The notes under the pieces are model-generated. The model worked only from the letters and a program-made list of their open reading frames with translations. It searched no databases and had not been told where the DNA came from. A stretch of 47,462 bases of DNA. It comes from Aureimonas sp. Leaf427. Its GTDB lineage: Bacteria > Pseudomonadota > Alphaproteobacteria > Rhizobiales > Rhizobiaceae. Made by a program: the position numbers and the translations under genes. The first letter of the stretch is position 1. Each line of letters opens with the position of its first letter. Below are positions 24,768 to 33,564 of this stretch, piece by piece. The stretch spans positions 1 through 47,462 of the forward strand of contig NZ_LMQW01000014.1 in assembly GCF_001425485.1 (NCBI RefSeq). Reading direction: 5' to 3'.

Positions 24768-26263
24768 GCCGCGTGGCTCTCGACCAGGACGGCGTAGTCG
24801 GCCGCGGCCGTCGTCCTGACATCCATCTTCGGCAGATGTGGATAGCGAGCCAGATCGAGCCGCAGGGGCCGTCGTTCGATCCGCGACAGGGCGATCAGCT
24901 TGATCGCGTCGAACCCGATGGCGCCGAGCCGGATCGCTTCGCTGACGGCACCTGCCACGATCTCCATCGGCATCGCCTCCATCAGCCGCAAGACCTGGAT
25001 GAACTCCCGTTTGCCCCGGTTGCCCATGCGGGCTTCGAGAAGATGGCGCAGATGCTGAAAGGCCTCGGGCAGGTCCCAGCCCTGCAACGGTGCGGCCTGG
25101 TCGAGAGCGTTCGGCTTCATCTCGATCAGCATCAGGTAGTGCAGCGGGTCGAAGACGAAGGCGCCGCTCGCATAGGACCGCCGGTGCCGGGCGATCTCCT
25201 CGCCGGCGCACAGGATCACCACCTCGTCGACGAAGCCCTTCACCAGAACGTCGCGGAAGCCGAACGCCGTCGGCACCGAATAGTCGTTGCAACGATAACG
25301 AACCAGAGAGGTCGACGAGACCCGGGCAGCCCGCTTCTCGCACGGCTCCAGCGCCACCGCGGGCAGATCCCGGAAGGTGGCGAGGTCGGCCGCGAGGCGC
25401 TCGCCGATCGTCTCGGCATGGCGTCCGGCGATCTCGCCTTGCCGTTGCCGACAACGATCCGCCAGCATCGCGTTCAGATCCTCAAAGCTGGCGGCACGCG
25501 GAATCGGCGTCATGAAGTTCGACCGGGCATACTTCACCAGTCCTTCGACCTTGCCCTTGTCGTTCCCCTTGCCGGGCCGTCCGAAGCGGTCCCGGAACAG
25601 GTAATGGCTCTGAAGTTCGGTGAAGGCCCGGGTGCGCTCCCGCTTGCCGTCGCCACAGATCCTGGCCACCGCGATCTTGGTGTTGTCGTAGAGGATCGAC
25701 AGCGGCACGCCCCCGAAAAAGGCGAAGGCCGACACGTGCCCCTCGAGAAAGGCCTCCGTCGTCTCCCTCGGGAAAGCCATCACGAACGGCGCATCCGACT
25801 GCGGCACGTCCATGCAGAAGAAGTGGATCTTCTGCCGGACCCCGCCGATCACGCCGACGGCCTCGCCGAAGTCCACCTGGGCATGACCCGGTGGATGCGC
25901 CAGCGGAACGAAGGTCTCGCGCAGGCGCCCTCGGGCGATCCGCACATGGTCCTTCACCACCGTGTAGCCACCCGCATAGCCGTGCTCGTCACGCAGCCGC
26001 TCGAAGATTCGCTTGGCCGTGTGACGCTGCTTCACCGGCGCCACTCCGTCCGCCGCCAGGATCGCGTCGATGACCGGGAGCAGCGTTCCCAGCTTCGGCT
26101 TGGCGACCGGCTTCGTGCGCGTGTAGCCCGGTGGCAACGAGAACCGGCACATCTTCGAGATCGTCTCGCGACTCAACCCGAACACCCGAGCTGCGTCGCG
26201 TTGGCTGTTCTTCTCGATCATCACGAAGTGCCGAACGGCGGCGTAGACTTCCACGGCAAACAT
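24764..26263 (-). CDS. istA: IS21-family transposase IstA
   Basis: A 499-residue DDE transposase. The N-terminal helix-turn-helix (VRHFVMIEKNSQRDAARVFGLSRETISKMCRFS) is followed by the RNase-H-like core, with acidic positions in HAQVDFGEAVGVIG, LSILYDNTKIAVA and GNDKGKVEGLVKYARSNF. The C-terminal region has CNDYSVP and a beta-barrel-like part. Full family length, no internal stop, and coupled to istB by an ATGA overlap, so the element looks functional. Confidence 0.95.
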   Translation of the reverse strand: MFAVEVYAAVRHFVMIEKNSQRDAARVFGLSRETISKMCRFSLPPGYTRTKPVAKPKLGTLLPVIDAILAADGVAPVKQRHTAKRIFERLRDEHGYAGGYTVVKDHVRIARGRLRETFVPLAHPPGHAQVDFGEAVGVIGGVRQKIHFFCMDVPQSDAPFVMAFPRETTEAFLEGHVSAFAFFGGVPLSILYDNTKIAVARICGDGKRERTRAFTELQSHYLFRDRFGRPGKGNDKGKVEGLVKYARSNFMTPIPRAASFEDLNAMLADRCRQRQGEIAGRHAETIGERLAADLATFRDLPAVALEPCEKRAARVSSTSLVRYRCNDYSVPTAFGFRDVLVKGFVDEVVILCAGEEIARHRRSYASGAFVFDPLHYLMLIEMKPNALDQAAPLQGWDLPEAFQHLRHLLEARMGNRGKREFIQVLRLMEAMPMEIVAGAVSEAIRLGAIGFDAIKLIALSRIERRPLRLDLARYPHLPKMDVRTTAAADYAVLVESHAA

Positions 26264-26375
26264 TCCCGGCCGTCCCCCGCAAAAGAGAACAGCCTAACCA
26301 CTGGCCGGATTTTACTCCGCCGCGCTCGCCATCATGACGGCGCTCCCGTGGCCTGGTTTGTCACCGCCGTGCACA

Positions 26376-26504
26376 GCCGTCACTGAGCCCTGGTCGAATG
26401 GCCAGACCGAAGGCCATGTCAACCGCCTGAAGCTCGTCAAACGCCAGATGTACGGGCGCGCCAAGCTCGATCTGCTCGAAGCGCGGCTGATCGGAGCACC
26501 TTGA
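26376..26504 (+). pseudogene. 3' remnant of an ISL3-family transposase gene
   Basis: Forty-two codons (AVTEPWSNGQTEGHVNRLKL onward, ending EARLIGAP) match the C-terminus of ISL3-family transposases, and nearly every residue matches the second copy at the right edge of this window (47240-47462, minus strand). The reading frame begins exactly at the right end of the IS21 element. The upstream part of the transposase is missing on the other side of that element. After the stop, GCGTCAGACCC at 26519-26529 belongs to the ISL3 terminal region shared with the other copy. Confidence 0.8.
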
Positions 26505-27098
26505 TGGTCATCGAAAGTGCGTCAGACCCAGTTTTGAATGCCGTTTGACAAACGTCCGCCTACGGACAAGTCGTAACCCTCACTGTAGGTCCTACAAGGG
26601 TCGGAAGTGAAACGGCAACTGTCTGCCACTTCGCTTCGGAAGCGAACGGACCGCTTTTCAGCCTGATCGGCCCCGCGAAGTCGTGCGTCAGAAAACGTCG
26701 CTGAACATCGGTTTATGCACCAGCGGTAGCTCGACGGTGTGGCGGGCCGAAGAGGTGTAGGATACCGTTGACCGCTACACGAACTCGGCGGCAAACATCT
26801 ACCGCTTGGACTGGCGAAGCGTGGCATCCACGTCTCGAACGGAAGGACCGCCACTGTCCTCGCATCTCCGAAATAGGTATCCTGGCAAGCTACGCGGGGA
26901 GTGCGGACGCGGCCGCGCGGCTCGTCTATGCTCGATCGGGCGGATAGCGGCAGCCGGACCCCGAACCTGAATGCGAAGCGACGGAGTATAGCTGGGAACC
27001 CGAATACGGGGGTATCAACTTCGTATGATCGATAGCCCCTCCCTGTTCCCCGATCCGCCGCTTGCAATTGGCCCACTAAGCTGACGCAACCTTAGCAT
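26505..27098. other. Non-coding region between the ISL3 remnant and livF
   Basis: About 590 bases. The first 40 are the ISL3 end. The rest has no convincing gene: the longest frame (minus, 26522-27076) is a Ser/Arg/Cys-rich chance reading that crosses the IS end. No tRNA or clear hairpin terminator was seen. Confidence 0.5.
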
Positions 27099-27818
27099 TC
27101 ACGCGGCGTCTGGCGAGAAACCGAAATAGGCCGTGTCGAGCTTGCCGTCCTCCGCAAGGTCTGCGGGCGTGCCTTGGAGCACAACGTTACCATTGCGAAG
27201 CACATAGATTCGGGAAGCGAGGTTCATGATGCGCCCGGTCGACTGTTCCACAATGAGAAGCGTAAGGCCGGACTGGTTCAGGCGCTTGAGGCTGTCGTAG
27301 ACTTGGTCGACGACCAGCGGCGCCAAGCCGAGCGAGGGCTCGTCTATCATCAGCAACGCGGGACGCTGAAGAATGGCGCGGGCGATCGCCAACTGCTGTT
27401 GCTCTCCGCCCGAAAGATAGCCGGCGATGCCCTTGTAGCGCTCGCGTAAGATGGGAAAGGTCTCGAGGACCATTTCGAGGTCCGACTGCGCGGCGGCCTT
27501 ATCCTTTCTGATCAAGCTTCCGATCCGCAGGTTTTCCGCGACGGAAAGCGTCTTGAAAATGTGCCGTCCTTCGGGGATCAGAGCCAGTCCGCTTCGGCAG
27601 ATCTGTTCCGGCGTCTTGCCTCTCAAATTCTTCCCATTGAAGGTGATCTGTCCGCGGCTGGGCGCCATCAGCCCCGAAATGGTCTTGAGCAAGGTGGACT
27701 TGCCGGCGCCGTTGGGACCGACCACAAAGACGGCCTCTCCTGCCCCGACCGTAATGTCGATGCCCCTCAAGGCGGTAAGGCGCCCGTATCCGGCGACAAG
27801 CTGGCGAGCTTCGAGCAT
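27099..27818 (-). CDS. Branched-chain amino acid-type ABC transporter ATP-binding protein (LivF family)
   Basis: A 239-residue ATPase starting MLEARQLVAGYGRLTALRGI. It carries Walker A GPNGAGKST (about 35-43), the Q-loop region, signature LSGGEQQQLAIARA, Walker B ALLMIDEPSLGLAP and the switch His region replaced by VEQST in the LivF manner. The ATG at 27818 has AAGGG 8 bases upstream; the longer reading begins at a TTG. It is the only liv gene on this side of the mocR locus: livG, H, M and K lie 8-11 kb away. It follows the acetamidase gene by 180 bases and probably serves the same transporter. Confidence 0.95.
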   Translation of the reverse strand: MLEARQLVAGYGRLTALRGIDITVGAGEAVFVVGPNGAGKSTLLKTISGLMAPSRGQITFNGKNLRGKTPEQICRSGLALIPEGRHIFKTLSVAENLRIGSLIRKDKAAAQSDLEMVLETFPILRERYKGIAGYLSGGEQQQLAIARAILQRPALLMIDEPSLGLAPLVVDQVYDSLKRLNQSGLTLLIVEQSTGRIMNLASRIYVLRNGNVVLQGTPADLAEDGKLDTAYFGFSPDAA

Positions 27819-27998
27819 GTTCAAACCCTTGTTCCCATCAGAGACGGTCGCACCGACCCGGTATGACCCGCGATTGTTATGGCCCGGCCGCCGTCCCCGG
27901 GCGCCTTGAGCATCCGGCGATAGGCAGGCTTGCCCAGGCAGAGAGACGCTTTCCCTTCAGCAGGGTGTAGCATCACGCCCGGTCGCAAGGCTGGCGTT

Positions 27999-28913
27999 CT
28001 AGACGAGAAGGCTCTTTTCCACCTTGCAGATGAACGTGGACTTCGGGTTCATGATTTGCGTGGCACGCCCCTCGGCGACTGAGGAGAGAAGCATGTAAGC
28101 GTCGGCCTCGGTGAACCCGTGCTCGTCGGCCAGCCAGTAGATCATCTCGCGATAGGCGACGCGCATGGCGTCTTCTAGGGGGCGGCCAAGTCCAACCGTG
28201 CCGATGTGCGAGTCCGTCTCGAACCGGGGCCATGTCATGCGCGTGGGTCGGTCCTGAACGTCGACCGACAGGGTGAGACGCGCCCCGATGTCGATAGCGC
28301 CCATACCGCAGACTTCGCCGTCGCCCTGCCGGGCATGGCAGTCTCCGATGTAGAGGTAGCCGCCATCGACGTTTACCGGAAGATAGACGGTGCATCCCGG
28401 TCCCATCTCCTGCACGTCGATGTTACCGCCGTGTTCGCCATTGTCCAAGCTGAGAATACTGCCGAAAGCCGGAGCGACACCAATGACGCCGGCCATCGGG
28501 ACGATCGGGATCTTGAGCTTCTCGCTCCAGTGGATGACCCCGTCCGAGACCCGGACAGGCTTGAACTGGCTGAAGCGCTCCTGTCGTTCGAAGATCCATT
28601 CCTGGAACAGGCCGCTATGGGGCGCCAGGCCAGTCAGTCCGAACTCCTCGAGCTCCATTTCCTTGATGCGGACGCAGAGCATCTGGCCCGCCTTCGCACC
28701 CTTGATCTCGATCGGCCCGGTCATCGGGTTGAAGAATGGATACCGGAAATCCTCCGGACGGATGACCGCGTCCAAAGACGTCACGAGGCCGCCGTTGTAG
28801 GCCATCTCGCAGGCGACTGTGAACTCCTCGCCCGGCTCGACCCGCGCGACGCACGCGTCCTTGGCGGAGAACTCATATTTCAGGTCGACCTTGTCGACGA
28901 ACTGGGTTGTCAT
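27999..28913 (-). CDS. Acetamidase/formamidase family protein
   Basis: A 304-residue FmdA_AmdA protein. The family blocks are VEPGEEFTVACEMAYNGGL with its acidic residues, NPMTGPIEIKGAKAGQMLCVRI, the APHSGLFQEWI loop, GVIGVAPAFGSI, GEHGGNIDVQEMGPGCTVYLPVNVDGGYLYIGDCHARQGDGEVCGMGAIDIGA, and EHGFTEADAYMLLSSVAEGRATQIMNP. The His and Asp residues of the GDCHARQGDGE segment are the expected zinc or catalytic site. Such enzymes hydrolyse short amides to acid and ammonia. Its position beside livF and the class IV aminotransferase suggests that the ABC transporter brings in an amide. Confidence 0.92.
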   Translation of the reverse strand: MTTQFVDKVDLKYEFSAKDACVARVEPGEEFTVACEMAYNGGLVTSLDAVIRPEDFRYPFFNPMTGPIEIKGAKAGQMLCVRIKEMELEEFGLTGLAPHSGLFQEWIFERQERFSQFKPVRVSDGVIHWSEKLKIPIVPMAGVIGVAPAFGSILSLDNGEHGGNIDVQEMGPGCTVYLPVNVDGGYLYIGDCHARQGDGEVCGMGAIDIGARLTLSVDVQDRPTRMTWPRFETDSHIGTVGLGRPLEDAMRVAYREMIYWLADEHGFTEADAYMLLSSVAEGRATQIMNPKSTFICKVEKSLLV

Positions 28914-29008
28914 GTCGCTCCTCCAGACTGATGAACGCTACAGATTGCTCTGTGCGCGGATGCTGCCTTGTGGCTTGCCGCCCCCGTTGAGAAAGATCAG
29001 GCCGCTCC

Positions 29009-30130
29009 TCACGTCGGGCTTTCGACGCTCGATGAACGAACCGCATGATCGCATACGTTCGACCATTCAAGATCGCATCCAGCACCGGGTTCGTCGGAGA
29101 CCATGAAATGGCCATCCTTAATGACCGGGAAGTCCTTCAGAAGGCGGCGCACCGGATCCGTGCCCGTGTGCTCGGGAATGTACTCCACCGCCATGATCGT
29201 ATTTTGCGCGCAGGCGAGATGAAGATGCAGGTACGGGAAGACGTGCGGAAGCACTCTACGACCTCGCGCTGCGGCGATCGCGATCGCGTTCATGGCGGTG
29301 GCGATACCTCCGCAGCTTGTCGCGTCCACACGCAGGATGTCGACGCCAGAGCAGAGGTCGAGATAGCTATATGGATCGAGCACATCCTCTCCCGCAGCGA
29401 GCGGCGTGCGCAACTTCGAGCCCAGTTCGCCCGACAGACGCCACTGCTGCGGGAGGAACGGATCCTCTATGAAGGCTAAGCCGCAGTCGTCGATGCGACG
29501 ACAGGTGTCCAGCGCCTCCGTCAAAGTTCGCCAGGACCAATGGGTGTCCACGGCCAGCGATAGGTCGTCCCGGTACGTCGAGGCCAACGTCTGGACGTAG
29601 CGTCCGTTTGCGACCACGTCCGATCCCTTTATCATGACTTTCGCAATGGTCTCGCCGGCGTCGCGATGGCGGGCGACTTCGTCTAGGATTTCCTGGATCG
29701 GACGGTCGTTGTAGGAAAAGCCAAGCACGGGCAAGGCCGGAACGCTCCGGCGCATACCGCCGAGCATCACGTAAAGGGGCAACCCGGCCCGTTTGGCCGT
29801 GATGTCCCACAAGGCGACGTCGAAGAGGCTCATCGCACGCAAGTGCGACGCTCGCGAGGGAACGAACGAGGTTTCCAGATAGTCGGCGGTCTCCTGCCGC
29901 ATGAGCGGATCGCGACCGAGCAGATGCGGCGCAAGTGCTTCCAGGCTGTCGAAGAGTTGGCTGCCGCTTCTATAGCCGATGGCGTGGCCAGTGATGCCGG
30001 CGTCCGTGCGGACGCGGACGCAGACGTAGTCCCGCGATTCGACGGTTACCGAGCCCAGCCGGACGGGCTTCTCCAGGAGGAGTCGGCAACTCGCGATGTC
30101 GATCGCCTCGATCCGGATGGTGTCTTCCAT
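29009..30130 (-). CDS. Mandelate racemase/muconate lactonizing enzyme family protein (enolase superfamily)
   Basis: A 373-residue enolase-superfamily enzyme starting MEDTIRIEAIDIASCRLLLEKP. The N-terminal capping domain runs to about 125. The barrel shows the KVMIKGSD lysine motif and magnesium ligands in AVDTHWSW (Asp), FIEDPFLP (Glu) and LAAGEDVLD (Glu-Asp). An Asp follows in ILRVDATSCGGIATA, then His in VLPHVFPYLHLHLACA. This favours a mandelate racemase-type base set (Lys plus His) over a muconate cycloisomerase. The reaction is probably dehydration or racemisation of a carboxylate next to a hydroxyl or amino carbon. It lies between the aminotransferase and acetamidase genes, 95 bases from the latter. 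Confidence 0.92.
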   Translation of the reverse strand: MEDTIRIEAIDIASCRLLLEKPVRLGSVTVESRDYVCVRVRTDAGITGHAIGYRSGSQLFDSLEALAPHLLGRDPLMRQETADYLETSFVPSRASHLRAMSLFDVALWDITAKRAGLPLYVMLGGMRRSVPALPVLGFSYNDRPIQEILDEVARHRDAGETIAKVMIKGSDVVANGRYVQTLASTYRDDLSLAVDTHWSWRTLTEALDTCRRIDDCGLAFIEDPFLPQQWRLSGELGSKLRTPLAAGEDVLDPYSYLDLCSGVDILRVDATSCGGIATAMNAIAIAAARGRRVLPHVFPYLHLHLACAQNTIMAVEYIPEHTGTDPVRRLLKDFPVIKDGHFMVSDEPGAGCDLEWSNVCDHAVRSSSVESPT

Positions 30131-30364
30131 CGTAATTATCCTCCCCTGCAGATCGGAAGCCCAGCGACTCAACGCGTCGCTCGGCCAAGCATCCGGCCTC
30201 TTCCGATGAAATCGAGGTCGCCATTGTTATGCTGGCCGGTGAGGCGAAAGTTCCGCGTCTTGCCCTTCGGGCTTGCCGCAAGCCTCTGGCGGGCCCGGAA
30301 CATTCCCGAACCCGCCGATGGCTGGAAGCACTGCTGTCCCGGATTTCGGTCTAGCGACGGGGCG

Positions 30365-31297
30365 TCAAGCAGCGTCGTATTGCACCGGCTCGCCGTGCCA
30401 TCCGTTCTTGCGCTTGGTCCAGTAGGTCTCGCGGAGTTCCTCGCTGACAGGCCCCGGACGGTCGTTGTTCATGATCCGTCCGTCGATGCGGCTAGCGCCG
30501 ATGACGCCTCCGGCGGTGGAGGTAACGAAGATCTCGTCGGCATCGCGAACCTCTTGGGCGGAGATCGGGCGGATCTGAACGTCGATCCCCAGTTCCCGAC
30601 ACAGTTCCAGCACCGAGAGACGGCTGACGCCCTCGAGCATGTTGTAGTCGGGCGTGGCGACGATGCCGTCCGTCACGATGAAGACGTTGAAGCCCGGCCC
30701 CTCCGTGAGGTTGCCCTTCAGATCCAGGAGAACCGGGAAATCGGCGCCCCTGTCCTCGGCTTCGAACATGGCCATGTTCATGTCGCCCCAGTGGAAATTC
30801 TTCGCGGTGGCGTCGACGCTTTCGTGCGGAATGCGGGGGATAGTGGAAATCGCAAGTTTGAGGCCGCGCGCCAGATGCTCGTCGGGGACGAGGCTGGTGA
30901 AGGGGGCGGCGTAGCAGGCGATGTAGTTCCGCGCCTTGGAGGGCACGCGTACGCCGAGGCTCGCTTGCCCGCGTAGGCAGTCCATCGCCACATAGGCACT
31001 CCTCAAGCCCGACAAGGCCATGATCCGATGCAGGATGTGGCGGATTTCCGCGTCTGTTTCCTTCGGAGTGAACCGGTAACGTTCGATCGAGCGACGAAAG
31101 CGCGCGAGATGGTCGTCGAGACGGAAGAATTGCCCGTCGAAAACGCTGACCACGTCGTACACCGCATCCGAACGGCGATAGGCCCAGTCGGTCACGGGAA
31201 CGCGGGCTTCGCTGATTGGCATGAAGGCGCCGTCGAGATAGGCTGCCCCCTTCGACCAGTCGACGGTGCTCTGCTCGGCTGAGTTGATCTTGCTCAT
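30365..31297 (-). CDS. Class IV PLP-dependent aminotransferase (D-amino acid/branched-chain type)
   Basis: A 310-residue fold-type IV aminotransferase starting MSKINSAEQSTVDWSKGAAYLDG. Family signs are the early PVTDWAYRRSDAVYDVVSVFDGQFFRLDDHLARF segment, the likely PLP lysine in DATAKNFHWGDMN, then DLKGNLTEGPGFNVFIVTDG, the ASCII-plain PLP-phosphate block ISAQEVRDADEIFVTSTAGGV and RPGPVSEELRETYW. The TAKNFHWGD lysine context differs from the usual ILVE (K-N) and D-alanine aminotransferase contexts, so the amine donor is uncertain. It is the first gene of a leftward set divergent from mocR, with a 161-base gap between them. A MocR protein commonly controls such a neighbour. Confidence 0.92.
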   Translation of the reverse strand: MSKINSAEQSTVDWSKGAAYLDGAFMPISEARVPVTDWAYRRSDAVYDVVSVFDGQFFRLDDHLARFRRSIERYRFTPKETDAEIRHILHRIMALSGLRSAYVAMDCLRGQASLGVRVPSKARNYIACYAAPFTSLVPDEHLARGLKLAISTIPRIPHESVDATAKNFHWGDMNMAMFEAEDRGADFPVLLDLKGNLTEGPGFNVFIVTDGIVATPDYNMLEGVSRLSVLELCRELGIDVQIRPISAQEVRDADEIFVTSTAGGVIGASRIDGRIMNNDRPGPVSEELRETYWTKRKNGWHGEPVQYDAA

Positions 31298-31458
31298 ATT
31301 CTTCGCATCCGGGTGTTTGGTTGCCAAAGTTCTGTCGCTGTGTAGAAGATCGCCCGCGTGCGCGGGAACGGTCTCAATTCACGAGCGATATAGGCTTTAA
31401 GATCGTTTGACCTTACACAGCCTATGCCGCGGGGTGGCGGCCTGAAAGGTCCGGTTTA
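31298..31458. promoter_or_regulatory. Divergent promoter region between the aminotransferase and mocR genes
   Basis: A 161-base gap separates two divergently read genes. MocR-type regulators usually bind direct repeats in this place. I see an A+T-richer stretch near 31380-31420 but no clear repeat that I could name as the operator. Confidence 0.35.
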
Positions 31459-32940
31459 ATGCGAGGGAGTGAGGCCAATTCAGGCGGCCGTCTGCCGATC
31501 GACGCTCTCCACGTAGATCGACAGAGCGGTGTGCCGATCCAGAGGCAGATCTACCTGGCGCTGCGGGACTTCATTCTGCGAGGCGTGCTCGATCAGGGAA
31601 CGAGGCTCCCGGCGACACGCGAGCTTGCGAAGGATCTCGCCATTTCCCGGAACACGGCGGTGCGCGTTTACGAGCAGCTGAGCAGCGAGGGTTACGTCGA
31701 GACGCGGCAGGGTTCGAGGACCTATGTAGCGGATCTGCCATCTTCCACGAAGGCCAACCACAAGCTCGGCCCCGAGGCCTCGGCGGCAGATCTGTCCCCA
31801 TTCGCAATGGCATTTGATATCGACGAGCGCATCGACTTTGCGCCGGGTGCGGCTGCCCTGAGACCCAGCACGCCCGATACGGGAGTTTTTCCGTTCAAGA
31901 CGTGGAACCGCCTCCTCGGCGGTCATCTGCTTTACCGCAACGTGGAGCTTTTGAACTACAATTTTCCGTACGGATATCCACCGCTCCAGGAAGCCATCTC
32001 GAAGTATGTACAGGCCTATCGCGGCGTTCGCTGCGAGCCAGACCAGGTCCTGGTGACGAACGGCGCCCAGTCGGGACTGGACCTGCTGGCTCGAGTGCTG
32101 TTGGACAAGGGCGACGTCGTCTGGATGGAAGAGCCGGGCTACGTGAACGCCCGTCTCGTATTCGGTGCGGCGGGCGCCGACCTGAGGGCGTGGAAGGTGT
32201 GCGAGGCCGGATGGGATTTCGCGGACCTCCCGGTAGGGAAACCGAGGGTCATCTACACGACTCCCTCTTCACAACACCCGCTCGGCCTGACTATGGGCGC
32301 GGAGCAAAGACTCCGTCTTCTGGAAACGGCGAGCCAGCACGAGGCCTGGGTCATTGAAGACGACTACGACAGCGAATATCGGCTGGCTGGCCGCTCTGTT
32401 CCGGCCATGCAGGGAAACGACGCGTTCGGCCGGACCATCTATGTCGGAACATTCGCAAAGACCATGTTCCCGGCGATACGCATCGGTTTCGTCGTCTTGC
32501 CGCCTTTGATCGCCCAACGTGTCAAGCGAGCCGCTCTCTACAGCGGAAACCAAGTGAGCCTGCCCATGCAGGCCACCCTGAAGGATTTCATCGTGAATGG
32601 GCATTTCGCCCGGCACTTGCACCGGACACGCCGCCTTTACGCGGAGCGTCGGTCAATCTTCACCGAGCTCGTGGCTTCCAGGCTGGGCGCATGGCTCCAG
32701 CCTTATCAATCAGACGTCGGAATTCAGATCGCATACCGACTTACGCGTCCCATGAATGACGTGGCGATCGCGCGCCGCGCCAACCAGCAGGGTCTGAACG
32801 TGGTGCCCCTGTCACGCTATTACAGCGGTCCCCCAGTACCCGGACTGCTTATGGGCTATGCTGCGCTCGACGAGAAGGCGATGCGGTCGTGTCTCGCGAT
32901 CCTGGCCTCAGTCATCGAGACCTCCGAAGAGATCCACTGA
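31459..32940 (+). CDS. MocR family regulator (GntR DNA-binding domain fused to an aminotransferase fold)
   Basis: A 493-residue MocR/PdxR-type regulator. Residues 20-92 form the GntR winged helix (PIQRQIYLALRDFILRGVLDQGTRLPATRELAKDLAISRNTAVRVYEQLSSEGYV). Residues 125-490 form a fold-type I aminotransferase domain with the PLP lysine at Lys334 in TFAKTMFP, the Asp in IEDDYDSEYR (about 301-304) and the VTNGAQSGLDLLARVLLDKGD block. These proteins use PLP or its amino acid adduct as effector. It is divergent from the class IV aminotransferase gene and convergent with the dehydroquinase-like gene, so it most likely controls one or both flanking leftward sets. Confidence 0.95.
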   Translation: MRGSEANSGGRLPIDALHVDRQSGVPIQRQIYLALRDFILRGVLDQGTRLPATRELAKDLAISRNTAVRVYEQLSSEGYVETRQGSRTYVADLPSSTKANHKLGPEASAADLSPFAMAFDIDERIDFAPGAAALRPSTPDTGVFPFKTWNRLLGGHLLYRNVELLNYNFPYGYPPLQEAISKYVQAYRGVRCEPDQVLVTNGAQSGLDLLARVLLDKGDVVWMEEPGYVNARLVFGAAGADLRAWKVCEAGWDFADLPVGKPRVIYTTPSSQHPLGLTMGAEQRLRLLETASQHEAWVIEDDYDSEYRLAGRSVPAMQGNDAFGRTIYVGTFAKTMFPAIRIGFVVLPPLIAQRVKRAALYSGNQVSLPMQATLKDFIVNGHFARHLHRTRRLYAERRSIFTELVASRLGAWLQPYQSDVGIQIAYRLTRPMNDVAIARRANQQGLNVVPLSRYYSGPPVPGLLMGYAALDEKAMRSCLAILASVIETSEEIH

Positions 32941-33103
32941 ACGGGTGTGCTAAGAGTTCGCCTGAACCCGCGGCAGACCCGTTCAGGGCCATCTTGACCT
33001 CATGCATCCTGATACCTGGATTGGCCGTCAGGACGCATCTTCGCCGCTCATAGCATGGCATACCCTGCCATCGACATTTCAGGCATCAAGACCCGTTACG
33101 GCA

Positions 33104-33562
33104 CTAGACGACGAGGTCGGCCAACGCGTCGACCGCGTACAGGTAGCCGCGATGACCCAGCCCTGCGACCACGCCGGTCGCGAACTTGGATACGAGCGAG
33201 CCGTGTTGAAACCCCTCGCGGCGGTGGATGTTCGAGAGATGCACCTCGATCACCGGCTTATCCAGCACTTTGAGGCTGTCTGCGAGGGCGACGGAGGTCG
33301 TCGCCCAGGCACCCGGATTGATGATGACGCAAGCTTTCGCCTCGCGCGCCTGATGGATCCAGTCGATAAGCTGCCCTTCGTAGTTGCTCTGGCCGAAGAG
33401 CGGGATCGTCAGCCCTCGGCTTTCGGCCCGTTGACGGGAAGCCTCCTCTATTTGCGCGAGCGTGGTGCTGCCATAGACTTCCGGCTCGCGCACGCCCAAG
33501 AGGTTCAGAGAAGGACCGTTCAGAACGAATACGGGATGCGTCACTGGCAGATCGCCTCCCAT
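33104..33562 (-). CDS. Type II 3-dehydroquinate dehydratase-like protein with altered active site
   Basis: About 152 residues with the AroQ flavodoxin-like fold: VLNGPSLNLLGVREPEVYG (the catalytic Tyr of EVYG is present), QSNYEGQLIDWIHQA, INPGAWATTSVAL and VIEVHLSNIHRREGFQHGS. The family's INPGAYTHTS is changed to INPGAWATTS, losing the usual active-site His and Tyr. QSNHEG has become QSNYEG, and the late arginine/histidine pair (FRHHS) is FQHGS. The Asn and the EVHLSN His remain. A GTG at 33544, preceded by GGGAGG, could be the true start and would give the normal length of 146. It ends the livK-G-H-M-NIPSNAP set. A catabolic dehydratase role is possible. Confidence 0.88.
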   Translation of the reverse strand: MGGDLPVTHPVFVLNGPSLNLLGVREPEVYGSTTLAQIEEASRQRAESRGLTIPLFGQSNYEGQLIDWIHQAREAKACVIINPGAWATTSVALADSLKVLDKPVIEVHLSNIHRREGFQHGSLVSKFATGVVAGLGHRGYLYAVDALADLVV

Positions 33563-33564
33563 CG

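Larger units (their letters stand above)
23761..26375 (-). mobile_element. IS21-family insertion sequence (istA-istB)
   Basis: A complete element of about 2,615 bases. Its ends are inverted repeats starting TGT: the left end at 23761-23787 (TGTCAACGGCGGAGCAATTC...) and the right end at 26349-26375, read in reverse (TGTGCACGGCGGTGACAAAC...). A second inner repeat copy is present on each side at 23790-23811 and 26303-26324 (GCGGCGGAGTAAAA core). Multiple terminal repeats of this kind are typical of IS21. It encodes istA and istB on the minus strand. The flanks show no matching target duplication (TGAAG on the left, GCCGT on the right). Confidence 0.9.

Noticed and set aside
23886-25454. Long minus-strand open frame of 522 codons
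   Set aside because: Only its C-terminal 293 codons (istB) are real; the upstream part is an Arg/Pro-rich shadow of istA in another frame.
23756-26380. Target-site duplication flanking the IS21 element
   Set aside because: The bases next to the two ends (TGAAG and GCCGT) do not match over any length from four to eight.
26522-27076. 184-codon minus-strand frame after the ISL3 remnant
   Set aside because: Ser/Arg/Cys-rich with no recognisable domain; it crosses the IS end and has no ribosome binding site.
32937-32986. Inverted repeat CTGAACGGGT...ACCCGTTCAG after mocR as a terminator
   Set aside because: The arms are only 10 bases with a 30-base spacer, and no T run follows on either strand.
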